Source of the DNA: Oryzias latipes
Lineage: Eukaryota > Chordata > Actinopteri > Beloniformes > Adrianichthyidae
Reading direction: 5' to 3'
Length of the DNA stretch: 64,000 bases
NCBI RefSeq assembly: GCF_002234675.1
Contig: NC_019863.2
Location: 4,144,609 to 4,208,608 of the forward strand
Under the pieces are notes generated by a model, which saw only the letters and a program-made list of their open reading frames with translations, had not been told where the DNA came from and made no database searches. Made by a program: the position numbers and the translations under genes. The first letter of the stretch is position 1; every line of letters starts with the position of its first letter. Shown here piece by piece: positions 37,101-45,366 of this stretch.

Positions 37101-38185
37101 CAGACCGGCCTGTATGGAGAGGGGGCTGGTGAGTCTTGGCTCTCCTTGCTGTCCAATCCAGCTGAAACCGTGTCAAACAAACTCAATGATCCTGTTCTGA
37201 TAGCAAAAGGCTCTGGATTTGTGGGGTTTAAACTCGGTGCTGCATAGCTTCGGTTGCCTGTTTGGTTGAAACTGCTGAATTGGGAGGATGGCTGACGCTG
37301 GCTGCCTGCATGTTGCTGCATGCACTCAGTGCACCGCTGCTCAGTCCTGGTCCCCAAGATCTTCCACCCTGCCCGTTTTCAAGTCCTCCCTCATGGAGTC
37401 ACATTGGTCAATAGGAAGTGGAAAACTCCTGAGTCAGCTGATCGACCCAGAGAGAAAGGGAGGACTGGAAGATGGTCAGGGTGGTGGATCTCCAGAACCA
37501 GGATTGGGCTGCCCTGATTTAAAGCCTTTGGGTACTAACAAATATTTTCTTCTTTTTTAATTTTCTATTCTTCCTTTAAAATCCAAATGAATATATATGA
37601 ATGAAAACAAAACTAAAATTCTATTGGATAAGTAGTCATTCCAATGAAAGACGATTATACTGTAGTTTCAACATCACTGAAGGTTGAAGCTTTATTCAGA
37701 ATCATTAAATCCAGATGTTGATCCGTAAATTAACTGCACATATGTTCATTTCTGAGATCAAATCAAGTTTTTGGTGGAATGTGTGAATGGATGTCTTTGT
37801 AGCTTGTACATCCGTACACCAGCGCTGGGTTATTTCTCTGTTTAGTGCTTTGTGGCACATCCTATTTCTGTCATTCTCACGTCTCTCATGAGTCATAAAT
37901 AAATGTGTCAACCATGGTCACTGACATAACTTCCTGTTTTCCTCCTCTCTGTTCTCAGATCAAGTTGATTATCCAGAGCCTCTAGAGTCCACGCTGGAAA
38001 CGTATTCACCTGACCCCATGCTGAGCAGCTCTGCCGAACCCCAGACTGATGAGTTACTGCAGTACCTCAACAACCCCAACAACTTCAGCGCCGACTTCCT
38101 GCCATCCGACTCGGCGCTGCCTGATTTAAACCTCTCCTCATTTATCAGTATGCCCATCCAAGCCTGTGGAGGCATTTACCTTTGA
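16191..38185 (+). CDS. stat2: Signal transducer and activator of transcription 2, complete CDS in 23 exons
   Basis: Stat2 joins Stat1 and Irf9 as ISGF3 after type I interferon signalling. Exons: 16191-16321, 17346-17490, 18257-18352, 19798-19890, 19972-20050, 20177-20256 (or from 20174), 20347-20498, 20579-20737, 20833-20922, 22344-22403, 22519-22539, 22627-22720, 22892-22939, 23674-23757, 23918-24016, 32511-32646, 33987-34039, 35367-35452, 36300-36436, 36522-36710, 36836-36890, 37046-37128, 37959-38185. All phases agree and give 798 aa (human STAT2 851). It opens MAQWESL, as human STAT2 opens MAQWE. Next come the N-domain, a coiled coil (about 130-310), the DNA-binding domain (SLPVVIISN near its end), the linker, and SH2 with [10 protein letters not shown] (pTyr-binding Arg about 595). 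The activation tyrosine is probably Tyr685 in YIKYIKTKL. The acidic tail ends GGIYL. STAT1/STAT4 are less likely: the tail lacks their LLPMSP motif and the start fits STAT2. The exon at 36300 has a poor pyrimidine tract. Neighbour apof supports the identity. Confidence 0.93.
16506..17230. mobile_element. pogo/Tigger-like non-autonomous element (TA target)
   Basis: Ends CAGTGATCCCTTG and CAAGGGATCACTG are exact inverted repeats, flanked by TA at 16504-16505 and 17231-17232, the Tc1/mariner/pogo target duplication. The subterminal TTTTTCGCGGGGGTTACGTT matches the 'CCTYGTTTWTCGCGG' style of Tigger ends. It is 725 bp long with no transposase and lies in stat2 intron 1. Confidence 0.8.
17509..18081. 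mobile_element. MITE 'TTAGCTGCGGTTACATG', copy 1
   Basis: Ends TTAGCTGCGTTGACATG and CATGTAACCGCAGCTAA are near-perfect inverted repeats. The right two thirds match 35798-36221 on the opposite strand, including TGGACAAAAGTAAT, AAATGCGTCAT and TCTGACCCG. The element starts only 18 bp after the stat2 exon ending at 17490, leaving the donor GTGCGT intact. Confidence 0.7.
18480..18900. other. stat2 intron segment, repeat-like but unassigned
   Basis: The segment with CCATAGAAAATGAATTGAAG and GGGCCAGCAGGCCCCACATG looks like degraded repeat DNA. I found no second copy in this window and cannot name a family. Confidence 0.25.
19500..19546 (+). repeat. LINE-type AATCA tail
   Basis: AAATAAACAATTTC is followed by about four AAATC units, the usual 3' tail of teleost LINEs (compare 42960-42990). 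The body of the element is not recognisable upstream. Confidence 0.5.
21180..21307 (+). mobile_element. Retroposon 3' end remnant
   Basis: CTGAGACGACTACTGTTGTA, then GGGCCATACAAATAAAACAA and AACTGAATTGAA, is the shared 3' end of a large teleost LINE/SINE group. It lies in a stat2 intron in sense orientation. Only the tail is preserved. Confidence 0.55.
22984..23610. mobile_element. MITE with GTCACACAGCCACTAC termini
   Basis: The left end GTCACACAGCCACTACCTAC and the right end complement GTCACACAGCCACTACGTAC match in 19 of 20 positions. The interior is rich in ACGTG/CACGT words. No coding sequence and no clear target duplication (left flank atgtcct, right flank atgaact). It lies in the stat2 intron between exons 22892-22939 and 23674-23757, its right end only 63 bp before the latter. 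Confidence 0.65.
25042..25240 (+). pseudogene. Harbinger transposase N-terminal fragment
   Basis: Reading from ATG at 25042 gives [20 protein letters not shown], then a stop at 25111, then [19 protein letters not shown], a stop at 25189, then [12 protein letters not shown]. This is the start of a HARBI1-like DDE transposase (the '[13 protein letters not shown]' block). Two in-frame stops and the absence of all downstream catalytic sequence mark it as dead. Confidence 0.7.
25250..25484 (-). pseudogene. Harbinger Myb/SANT-like protein fragment
   Basis: Minus-strand reading from 25484 gives [15 protein letters not shown] and then [20 protein letters not shown], the opening helix region of the Myb/SANT-like (MSANTD-type) accessory protein of Harbinger transposons. 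A frameshift then moves the match to the frame giving [15 protein letters not shown] near 25320-25350. Beyond that it runs into the transposase remnant on the other strand. Confidence 0.7.
25794..25920 (+). mobile_element. Left-end fragment of the hAT family found at 51882
   Basis: GTGAGGTTGAGGGCTGGTGA with GGCACTGATTCCTCAG, then TACAATTGCAAG and GAATATTTCAGAATTCATC, matches the first 110 bp of the element at 51882. The copy stops near 25920, where a different motif begins. Confidence 0.55.
25921..26010 (+). mobile_element. hAT-type terminus, second family
   Basis: CAGGGCTCCAGACTAACTTT is followed by CACTAGGAGCACAGTG, a recurrent teleost hAT-like terminus. No matching opposite end was seen before the L1 at 27153, so only a fragment is claimed. 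Confidence 0.4.
26011..27142. other. stat2 intron, unassigned
   Basis: No exon, gene or named repeat can be supported. Minus-strand open frame 26871-27062 has no recognised domain. Confidence 0.25.
28548..28615. repeat. (GT)n-rich tract in L1 3'UTR
   Basis: Alternating GT with few interruptions, inside the noncoding end of the antisense L1. Confidence 0.7.
28652..28855. repeat. Two tandem units of about 101 bp in L1 3'UTR
   Basis: GTGCAGTTAAAATTGGCGGG starts at 28652 and GTGCGGTTAAAATTGGCGGG at 28753. Both units continue with GGACATC, a CAGTGA.GTCC block, CCAAGGGGCCC or CCAAGGGCCC and ATGTCTAAGGTGC; a third start appears at 28850. The period is 101 bp. Confidence 0.75.
29952..31890 (-). pseudogene. 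L1 ORF2 C-terminal part (reverse transcriptase onward), 5'-truncated
   Basis: About 645 uninterrupted codons encode the L1 ORF2 reverse transcriptase from [14 protein letters not shown] onward. It includes [30 protein letters not shown], the catalytic [10 protein letters not shown] and the following thumb. The C-terminal segment carries [19 protein letters not shown], the CCHC-like region found at L1 ORF2 ends. The endonuclease domain and first part of RT are absent, so the copy cannot be autonomous. The lack of any stop indicates a recent insertion. The open frame extends a further 28 codons upstream into flanking DNA, which is not part of the protein. Confidence 0.85.
31990..32106 (+). mobile_element. 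hAT-type right terminus
   Basis: GCGGGCCGCGAGTTTGAGAC followed by CCCTG matches the inverted form of the CAGGGGTCTCAAACTCGCGG terminus common in fish hAT elements. The left partner was not found, so the L1 may have inserted into this older element. Confidence 0.5.
32949..33065 (+). mobile_element. Unclassified MITE terminus
   Basis: CTAGGATTGTAATGATACAT leads into ACCGAACCG / CGGTTCGGTTC self-complementary words (32978-33010), a layout common at ends of teleost hAT-like repeats. The other end was not identified. Confidence 0.35.
33885..33960. repeat. Degraded repeat piece
   Basis: CTTTATTAATCTCCAAAGGG followed by ATAAATTCATTTT resembles the 'tttattgatcccaaagggaaattcatt' tract scattered through fish genomes. 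It lies just upstream of the stat2 exon at 33987. No second copy in the window. Confidence 0.3.
34154..35149. mobile_element. hAT non-autonomous element, about 1 kb
   Basis: Ends CAGGGGTCGGCAGCC and GGGTGCCGACCCCTG form the inverted pair typical of this hAT family (CAGGGGTCGGCAACC type). Flanking 8-mers AGTTGGTG (34146-34153) and AGCGAGTG (35150-35157) agree at 5 of 8 positions, so the duplication is at best decayed. An open frame crosses the left part (34148-34588) but has no recognised domain. It is in a stat2 intron. Confidence 0.7.
34769..34871 (+). repeat. Short tandem repeat inside hAT element
   Basis: About five imperfect copies of a 17-bp unit like CCGCTCCTGGTTCAGAC, with TTCCGAC and CTCATGG variants, lie in tandem within the element. 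Confidence 0.75.
35798..36221. mobile_element. MITE 'TTAGCTGCGGTTACATG', copy 2
   Basis: Starting TTAGCTGTGTTAACATGGAC, this copy matches the complement of 17509-18081, including AAAAATGCGTCAT, GGAATAGTCTGACCCG and CGTTTGTTATAATCGG. It ends TTTTAGCTAA, 78 bp before the stat2 exon at 36300. Confidence 0.65.
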
Positions 38186-38560
38186 AATGTTTATACACAG
38201 CGCTGTGTTTCACTCCAATATTTCTACAGGTAATCATGGTAAAAACTATGTCATGTTGGTTGACAATCAAACATAAGCATTATCATTTGTTCGTAATTCT
38301 CTTGTAGTAACTCAGAGTTCATAGATTCCTGGTCTGGTGGTGATTGAATGAGCTGGACTCTTCCACTCTAATATAGCATTTTGGTGTCTTCTAACAAATG
38401 AATGATTCTCAGAAAATAACTGGAGAGGAAACGATGTATAAAGCACCTAAATACCCCAACATCTGATTTTAAGTTATTGTAGTTTTGTGATGTTTCTAGC
38501 TATCTTTGTTGGCAAATTTTTTAATCACATTGTTTGCTCTTCCATTAACCCTCTTGCTGA

Positions 38561-38566
38561 AATAAA
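38561..38566 (+). terminator. stat2: stat2 polyadenylation signal candidate
   Basis: AATAAAAATAAAAG lies 376 bp after the stat2 stop codon, followed by a T-rich stretch. It is the first strong hexamer after the gene. Confidence 0.6.
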
Positions 38567-38639
38567 AATAAAAGTCTTATTTTTCTCTAAGTTTAGTGTC
38601 ACACAAGGTTTTACATTTGTAACTAGCCATGAGGTGTGA

Positions 38640-39545
38640 CACGACCGCAGGCTGTCACGAGGTCGTAGACCGCTGTTCATGCTCGCCACTCTTCTCAGAG
38701 AACTGACATCCTTCACAGAGCAAAGAACATCTACTCTTCACACCACCTTCAGACTCTGTCAAGAACCTTTAAGACACTCCTAAGCGAATGTCCTGTCGAG
38801 GCCTCTTGCTGGCAAAAAAGTTCAATTTCTCTGAATGTGGCAGGATTGGTGAGCTGCAGAAGCATCATAAGAGTTACAGAACCAAAAAGTCAAGAGGCTG
38901 ACCCGAAAATGTTTTCACTGGCACTGAGCCGGAGGATCCAAAGGGTTGTCCCCCTAGACTAGGACCTTGAGCCGTCACTGATCCTGACTGTTGCCCAGTA
39001 ATGATCAAATGGCATCTGCAAGAGAAGGACTTTTAGAAACCACAAAGCATCTTCAAAGGCTTCATCAACTCCACAAATTGCCTGGTTCACCAAACATGGG
39101 GCGCTTAAAAGTAGAAGAAAGTTCTCTGATAAGAAAAAATGTCACCTTGATGGTTGTGATGGCTTCCTACATACTGCCATGGCAAAGAGATCCCACCTGG
39201 AAAAGGAGCTATCATGGTCTGGGCTGTGTTTTGCTTTGATGAAACAATGGAGCCTTAGGTTGTGTGAGGGCGTCAAACTACAGCAGTTAAAATGGAGATG
39301 TTGCAGGACGGAAGGCCTTCGTCTGTGTGATGGTGACCGGGTTTTTCAACAGGACAGTGCTGCAGGTCAACGCCGGCCTGACAGAGGACTTATTTCAGGA
39401 GAAGAACCTCCCTGTTGGACCATCCTGCATGTTCTCCTGATTTAAATCTTATTGAGAACATCTGGGAATGGCTGATAAGGGAAGCTTACAAAAAATGGAC
39501 ATCAGTTCCAGATAGTGGATGCACCTCATGAAGCCATCTTCACCA
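38640..39545 (+). pseudogene. Tc1-like transposase pseudogene
   Basis: Across shifting frames the sequence preserves the order of a Tc1/mariner transposase: a KFNFSECGRIGELQKHHKSY-like block at about 38818-38880, KHGALKS and KKKCHLDGCDGFLHTAMAKR near 39090-39185, a 'GAIMVWAVFC' equivalent near 39210-39235, RVFQQDSA (the DDE-domain aspartate region) near 39339-39362, and SPDLNLIENIWEWL with the final acidic residue near 39430-39475. Frameshifts and stops make it non-functional. It lies between stat2 and the LINE at 40668. Confidence 0.75.
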
Positions 39546-40667
39546 CTTAGTAAAAAAGAAAAACGTATAAAAAAAACAGTGACATCAAGGATGCCATGAC
39601 AGATTTTTGAGGTGATCAACAAGAATGGTGTAGCTACTGAGTGTTTTATTTGGACCCTTTAATTTCTGTTTTGAGTTTGTTGTTGTTTTTAAATTAATTT
39701 CCTGCTCAAGATGTTTGGCCTCTCGTTCCCTCTTTGCAATTTGAAGCTCTATTTGTGTCGGTAACACAAAGCACAAAATAAATACTCCTTTCAAACTTAA
39801 AACCAAGAGAAAAAAAGACCATCGCATTAAAAACGTACAAAACAGACGATGCTCTCAACCCTTCAACAACAAAAACACACAACATCTACTGTTAAAACAT
39901 TGTGTTGTGTATTTTAAACTATTTCAGAGTAAGCTCACTTGTCTGACAACTATAACACGTTTGCATTAGCGCCTAAAAAATGTGCCAATATTCCACTGTG
40001 TAAGACATTTCCTGTTGCGTCACAGGATGCTGTAATGTCCGTGCTTGCAAAAAAGCAATGGAAAGATCAAGTTTGGAAGAGTAACTAAAGGGCTTTATTG
40101 TTACAAGTGATGAATCAAAAGATCATTTGTAGCTAACTTTCACTGCAAACAAATCAGAACCAGTTAATCCAACAAAAAGGTTGTTTTTGAGAATCTCTAC
40201 TGAACCAATATCATATCAGTAACTTGTTTTAATAAGGACTCTAATTTTGACCCCAAAAAATTATGAATGACCATTAATGCAATAATCATCACTGATCAGA
40301 TTAATTAGCATTCCATTTTGATACCGGATTTGTGATATGTAATGATTTCTGGAATAATGTTATGTCTTTTAATGTTATCAATGGGAATTCTTATTTGTTA
40401 TTTAATATTATGAATATGGTAAAGTATAAAAAACTAAAACCGAAGTTAAGAACTGCATTATGGTGACTACGTAAAAGGAAAAAGGGAAACAGAGTGGGGT
40501 GAAATTACAGAAGCTTGCTTCTCCTTTTCTAGCAATTAATTCAACTCATTTGGACAAACTTCAAATGTAATAAATTCGATGTCATGGACTGTGTGTATGA
40601 GTAAAAACATGTTAATTTAAGGGTAATTATAATAAAATCCTTTGCATCTTGCAAAATCATTTGTTGA
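39546..40667. other. Intergenic, nothing recognised
   Basis: AT-rich spacer with no exon signals or named repeat that I can support. Confidence 0.3.
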
Positions 40668-42994
40668 CCTGCAAGGGTCAATATTAGGCCCAACACTGTT
40701 CATCCTATATCTAAATGACATAGACATAGTTTAAAATACACTCATCAGCAAATACTTTATATATGCTGATGACACAAGTATATTCTGTACAGGGGAGAAC
40801 CTCAGGGAAGTAGTAAAAATAGTAAATACAGAGTTAGGGAAACTAAAAAAATGGTTCGACAAAAATAAACTCTCACTCAGTGTTAATAAAACTAAATTTG
40901 TGATCCACATTGCTGCAGATTTAGAAATAAAAGTTGCTATTGATAATCATGTTTTGGAAAGAGTGTCTGAAATTGAGTTCCTTGGAGTAATTATGGACAC
41001 AAAACAAGCTGGAAACCACAGATAAAGCAGGTCAGAGCTAAACTGAGCTAAAAGCAGAGGAGTGTTGGGAAAAACGCGTCATGCATTCACAAAGCACCTT
41101 TAATACTAATACTAATAATAATAATATGGAAATACCTATAAAACAAATCTACAGTGTTTGTATTTCTCGCAAAAAAGCCATTTGAATCGTTCATGGAGAG
41201 GATTATGGGACACATACAAGTGTACTATTTTTAAAGTCGGGTTTATTGAAATTACGGGAACTAGTGAAACTGAAAACTATGGAGAGAAATTAGACTCAGT
41301 CGGATTTGTGCGTGCGTAATTCTTGATTTGTGCGTAAATTAGGATTTGTGTTTGCATATTCTTGCTTTGTTCGTGCGTAAATTAGGATTTGTGCATAAAT
41401 TTGGATTTGTGCGTGATTTGTTACTCACATAATACGTTTTGTGTTTAAGTTAAAAAAATATAAAATGAAAAAAATACAAAATGCAATTTACGTATGCACA
41501 AATTAAGATTACAACAGCTTGAAACTACTTACACACACATCTTTAAAAAACACGCACGAATCCCTTGTTACGCACACACAAAGCCAAAGTTACGCACGGA
41601 TCTACCGTGAGACTGTTTTCACGTCTCACAAATTCGTCCGTAAATGCTGCGTTTAAATACCAGTGGAATGCTCGGTCATTAGAATTTTCCTATCAGCCTT
41701 CCCTTCTAAACGTATCCAGACAATGACTCAATCAATACATGAAGACAGTAGATGTTAGTGTTGAACATAGAGGCTACTTACTTCGGGGCGTTGACCACCG
41801 AGATGGGCCGCCATTCTTCCCGTGACTCTCTCAGTCTGACTGCCTTTGATTTTTCCGGAAGAAAAAAACAGTGCCCCCTACTGGTCGTTCCTGTTACGCA
41901 TTTTGTATCAATTCGGTGTCTCTGAGAATAATATACTTTTAACATATATATTAGCGTTTAAAAGTGAACGTCATATTCTCAGATAATAATTTTTATTTTC
42001 CTTTAAAGTTTTTTTAAGCCCTGCTACACCCACTGAAGGAAATACGTTTAGAAGGGAAGGCTGATAGGAAAATTCTAATGACCGAGCATTCCACTGGTAT
42101 TTAAACGCAGCACTTACGGACGAAATTGTGAGACGTGAAAACAGTCTCACGGTAGATCCGTGCGTAACTTTGGCTTTGTGTGTGCGTAACAAGGGATTCG
42201 TGCGTGTTTTTAAAGATGTGTGTGTGTAAGTAGTTTCAAGCTGTTGTAATCTTAATTTGTGCATACGTAAATTGCATTTTGTATTTTTTTCATTTTATAT
42301 TTTTTTAACTTATACACAAAACGTATTATGTGAGTAACAAATCACGCACAAATCCAAATTTATGCACAAATCCTAATTTACGCACGCACAAAGCAAGAAT
42401 ATGCATACACAAATCCTAATTTACGCACAAATCAAGAATTACGCACGCACAAATCCGACTGAGTCTAATTTCTCTCCATAGAAAACTGCTCTCATCATCT
42501 TTAAAGCCAGAAACAACTTACTTCCAATAAACATACAGCACATGTTCAAGGACAGAGACGGGGGTAACAAGTTAGGAAATCAGCTAAACTTCAAAAAGAA
42601 CATCATATTACAAAATACAATGTGCTTATCAATTTGTGGTAATGATTTATGGAACGGATTGAACGAAGGTTTAAAACAAGCCAAAAGTTTACATGCATTC
42701 AAAAAAACCTGCAAGAAGTCATTGATGGAACTGTTCAAGGCAAGAAATGATCAATAAATACAAAAATGTCACTTCTGCATGGGTGCTATGCAGAATTTAA
42801 TGTGACTATTTTAAACAAAACTGTAAATAGAGATACACAGATTTTTGGGGGGTTGTAAAAAGGGGTGGGATCACACAATATTTCTCTTTAACCCACTCCT
42901 TTTCAAGCACACTGCTTGTTTTATCTGTCTATTTTAAACTCTTGTGTTTATTTTCATTTTGAAATAAAGAAATTGAATTGAAAATTGAAAAAAA
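40668..42994 (+). mobile_element. LINE (CR1/L2/Jockey-type) 3' half, split by an insertion
   Basis: The first part (40668-41271) reads LQGSILGPTLFILYLNDIDI, then FIYADDTSIFCTGENL (the RT YADD motif), LKKWFDKNKLSLSVNKTKFV and EIEFLGVIMDTK. The last part (42481-42757) reads TALIIFKARNNLLPINIQ, then NKLGNQLNFKKN and LWNGLNEGLKQAK, ending at a stop. The 3' tail is AATAAAGAAATTGAATTGAA followed by AAATTGAAAAA. Removing the insertion 41278-42480 joins VKLK-TALII in one frame. Stops (near 40732 and 41023) show it was already decaying. Confidence 0.75.
41278..42480. mobile_element. Fold-back element with arms of about 438 bp
   Basis: The left arm (41278 to about 41715) and the right arm (about 42043-42480) are almost perfect inverted copies. 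They start TATGGAGAGAAATTAGACTC and end GAGTCTAATTTCTCTCCATA. The arms are filled with TTACGCAC/GTGCGTAA and ACAAATCC words. The central 330 bp is unpaired and noncoding. GAAAAC flanks both sides (41272-41277, 42481-42486) and one copy is needed to restore the LINE codons, so it is the target duplication. If the element is taken as ATGGAG to CTCCAT, the duplication becomes 8 bp with one mismatch (TGAAAACT/AGAAAACT), as in hAT. The family is not recognised. Confidence 0.85.
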
Positions 42995-43111
42995 TGTGTA
43001 TGTGGAAAACTATTCTCAACTTATCTTCCTGGTAGCAATGAAGGTTAAATAAAAAATAATTTGTGGATTTATATTCTTCTACTTTTCTACAATCGTGTCA
43101 TGATTAATTAT

Positions 43112-43115
<4 letters not shown>

Positions 43116-43186
<71 letters not shown>
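43116..43186. repeat. (TA)n microsatellite
   Basis: About 35 uninterrupted AT dinucleotides. Confidence 0.97.
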
Positions 43187-43193
<7 letters not shown>

Positions 43194-43749
43194 CATGTTA
43201 TTCTATTATATATTTATCAATATATATATTTTTTCTTTTATTTATTAAGAGTATTTTTTTTTTCGATTGCTTAAAATAAACCCATACAGTGATGGAGACT
43301 TGAGTTGCTTTTGAAACTGAAATGTAATCTTTTTGTCAAAAAACCCAATTATTTTGATAGAATGTAAAATGTAAAAATGTAACTGTGGCTAGAAGTTTCC
43401 TTTTTCTAACTAGTCTATATTACTTCTCGTGTTCTAATACTGCCAATAGCCATGTTGCAAAACTAAACGGGGAAGTGCTTCTTGAACGTGTCTCCACACA
43501 TCCTCAGCACATAAGCTATGATTTGCTTCCAGCTGAAGAACCTCAAGTGTTTCTTTGATGAATCATGGTCTGTCAGCAGAGGGAATACACAGATGAAACA
43601 CAGCAATTTCACAAGGTCTGTGAAAGTTTTGAAGCATGTTTTGTCAGCCTGGAAAATCCTGCAGAACTAAAGACTGCTTAACTAGTGGTTTTCTTATAAC
43701 ATGACTCATATATATATCATGTTAAAAGAAAGTGAGATATATTTATGTA

Positions 43750-44250
43750 TATTTAAGGGTTAATGGCAGACGAAGTCTGCATTATCAGAAATTAAAGCAG
43801 GCCGTGGAAGCCTGAGGGCGTGGAGGACGTTTGCGTCAACGAAGTGCATTAATTCTGATAATGCACACGTCGAAGGCCATCAACCAGCTTATACCATGGT
43901 CACTTAGAAAAGGAATACATATTCAATCAGATTTTTGTAATTTATTCTTGTTATTTTTTCGGATTGGTTTACTTTTTCCACAAAAAACGGACTATTTTTT
44001 ACGTGGCCGCTTAGCCGTCTGAGCAGGCACGAACCTCGACTGCGGCAAAGGAAAGTGAAATCTGTGCTGATGGTCACCATGGGTAAATAAAGCACCATTT
44101 CAGAGAGAAAGTTCTCCTCTTACCGCTGGTTTTTGTCCAAATGAGGAAGCAAAAGTTTGTTTTAAGGAAGCCAGTGCAGTGATACAGAACATTTATGGTA
44201 TGTGACCGGAACTTCTTTTTGTTTGTGTGCGGTTATCACTGTGCATTATC
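43750..44250. repeat. Unclassified dispersed repeat, copy 2
   Basis: Matches 130-500 in several ordered blocks: TTCTGATAATGC, CATACCATGGTCA, AAAAAACGGACTATTT, AGAAAGTTCTCCTCTTACCG and GGAAGCAAAAGTTTGTTT. It also has an internal inverted repeat, TGCATTATCAGAAATTAA (43779) against TTAATTCTGATAATGCA (43849). Confidence 0.55.
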
Positions 44251-44255
44251 ACTTT

Positions 44256-44480
44256 TTAATGCAAACCCAGCAGACAAACCTCCGCGGGTGGTTTCTTCCC
44301 CAAGCTCTGGTCCTTTAGCTTGAGGGTCCTGCAGTGTCTTAGCTGTTCCTGTTCTGTCCTGTCCTGTCCTGTCCTGAGAGGTCTGAGGTCTTTCCAGGGA
44401 TCTGTTGTAGCCACTCCTCCAGCTTGGGGGTTACTGCCCTGAGTGCTCCAATTACCACAGGCATCACTGTCGCTCACGAC
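44256..44480 (-). mobile_element. LINE ORF2 C-terminal remnant
   Basis: Minus-strand reading gives PVVIGALRAVTPKLEEWLQQ followed by IPGKTSDLSGQ and, after a TCCTG repeat expansion, a TLQDPQAK tail. This is the recurrent C-terminus 'VIGALG.VTPKL..WL.QIPG' of a teleost LINE family. It is short and frameshifted. Confidence 0.55.
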
Positions 44481-44990
44481 CCATGTCGTATTTGTTTTTA
44501 TTTGTTTCTTGTATTTTGAGTGTTGCATGTGGGGTGAAAGTTCTTTTTGTATGTGTGTAGGTTCTTCATGTTTTGTTTCAGGTGATCTGGATGATTGGAG
44601 GATGAGAGAAGAGCTTCTCCTTTTTTGTAAACTCAATGGTCTTGGCAGCTTTTTAAGTATTTTTGTGGTTGGAGAGACTCACTTATCGTCATTTGGGTTC
44701 ATTTCTTCCTTATTCATATTTGCCCTAGACATAAGGTGCATATCACTGTCACCTTCGCCTTCCATGCTTTTTCCAGTTCTTCTCTGAGTCCCTGGTATTT
44801 CTCCAGTTTGAACAAGGCTTAGATGTCCGGAAATCATGCAGACGCGCCCGCCCTCAAGCATAACACGGATCGGGTGACTACTCAATTTTGATTGACTACA
44901 GGGTGTGGATTAGATCATTTTGAAGACTGTGATGCAGCAGAAGAGAATGAGAGAAAAGAATCTAAGATACAAGGAGGAATTGAAATAGAC

Positions 44991-44996
44991 TTTATT
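44991..44996 (-). terminator. gpr84: gpr84 polyadenylation signal candidate
   Basis: AATAAA on the minus strand, 371 bp after the gpr84 stop codon. Confidence 0.5.
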
Positions 44997-45129
44997 TCTT
45001 TGAAACAAACTTTTACTTATATAATAGTCAGCTTTTTCTGAAACAGCTATTTTAACTTAAATTAAAAATGACAAGATTAAAGTACCAAAAAGTGTGTGAA
45101 TACATGTTTCTTTTGAAAGGGACCATGAT

Positions 45130-45163
45130 CATCCATCCATCCATCCATCCATCCATCCATCCG
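45130..45163. repeat. (CATC)n microsatellite in gpr84 3'UTR
   Basis: About eight ATCC units. Confidence 0.9.
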
Positions 45164-45366
45164 CACGTGTAAACTTCAGTGAATATTTACTTCAGTAAGA
45201 AAAAAAATGACATGAAGAAAGTTGGACCTCATGTAAAGCATGCATACATTCCAAAACGTTCTTCTGTCTAAACACAGTAACTTGCGCTTGTATAAAAAAT
45301 TACGCTTTAAAGTGACATGAAAGCATACAAAATGTGTTGCAGAATACTGAACTCGACGCCAGGACG

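Noticed and set aside
37288-37560. 90-codon frame in the last large stat2 intron as an extra exon
   Set aside because: Exons 37128 and 37959 join in phase without it, and the frame resembles no STAT sequence.
41278-42480. Repeated TTACGCAC words looking like an array (CRISPR or satellite)
   Set aside because: The words are irregularly spaced and mirror each other in inverted arms of a transposable element in a vertebrate genome.
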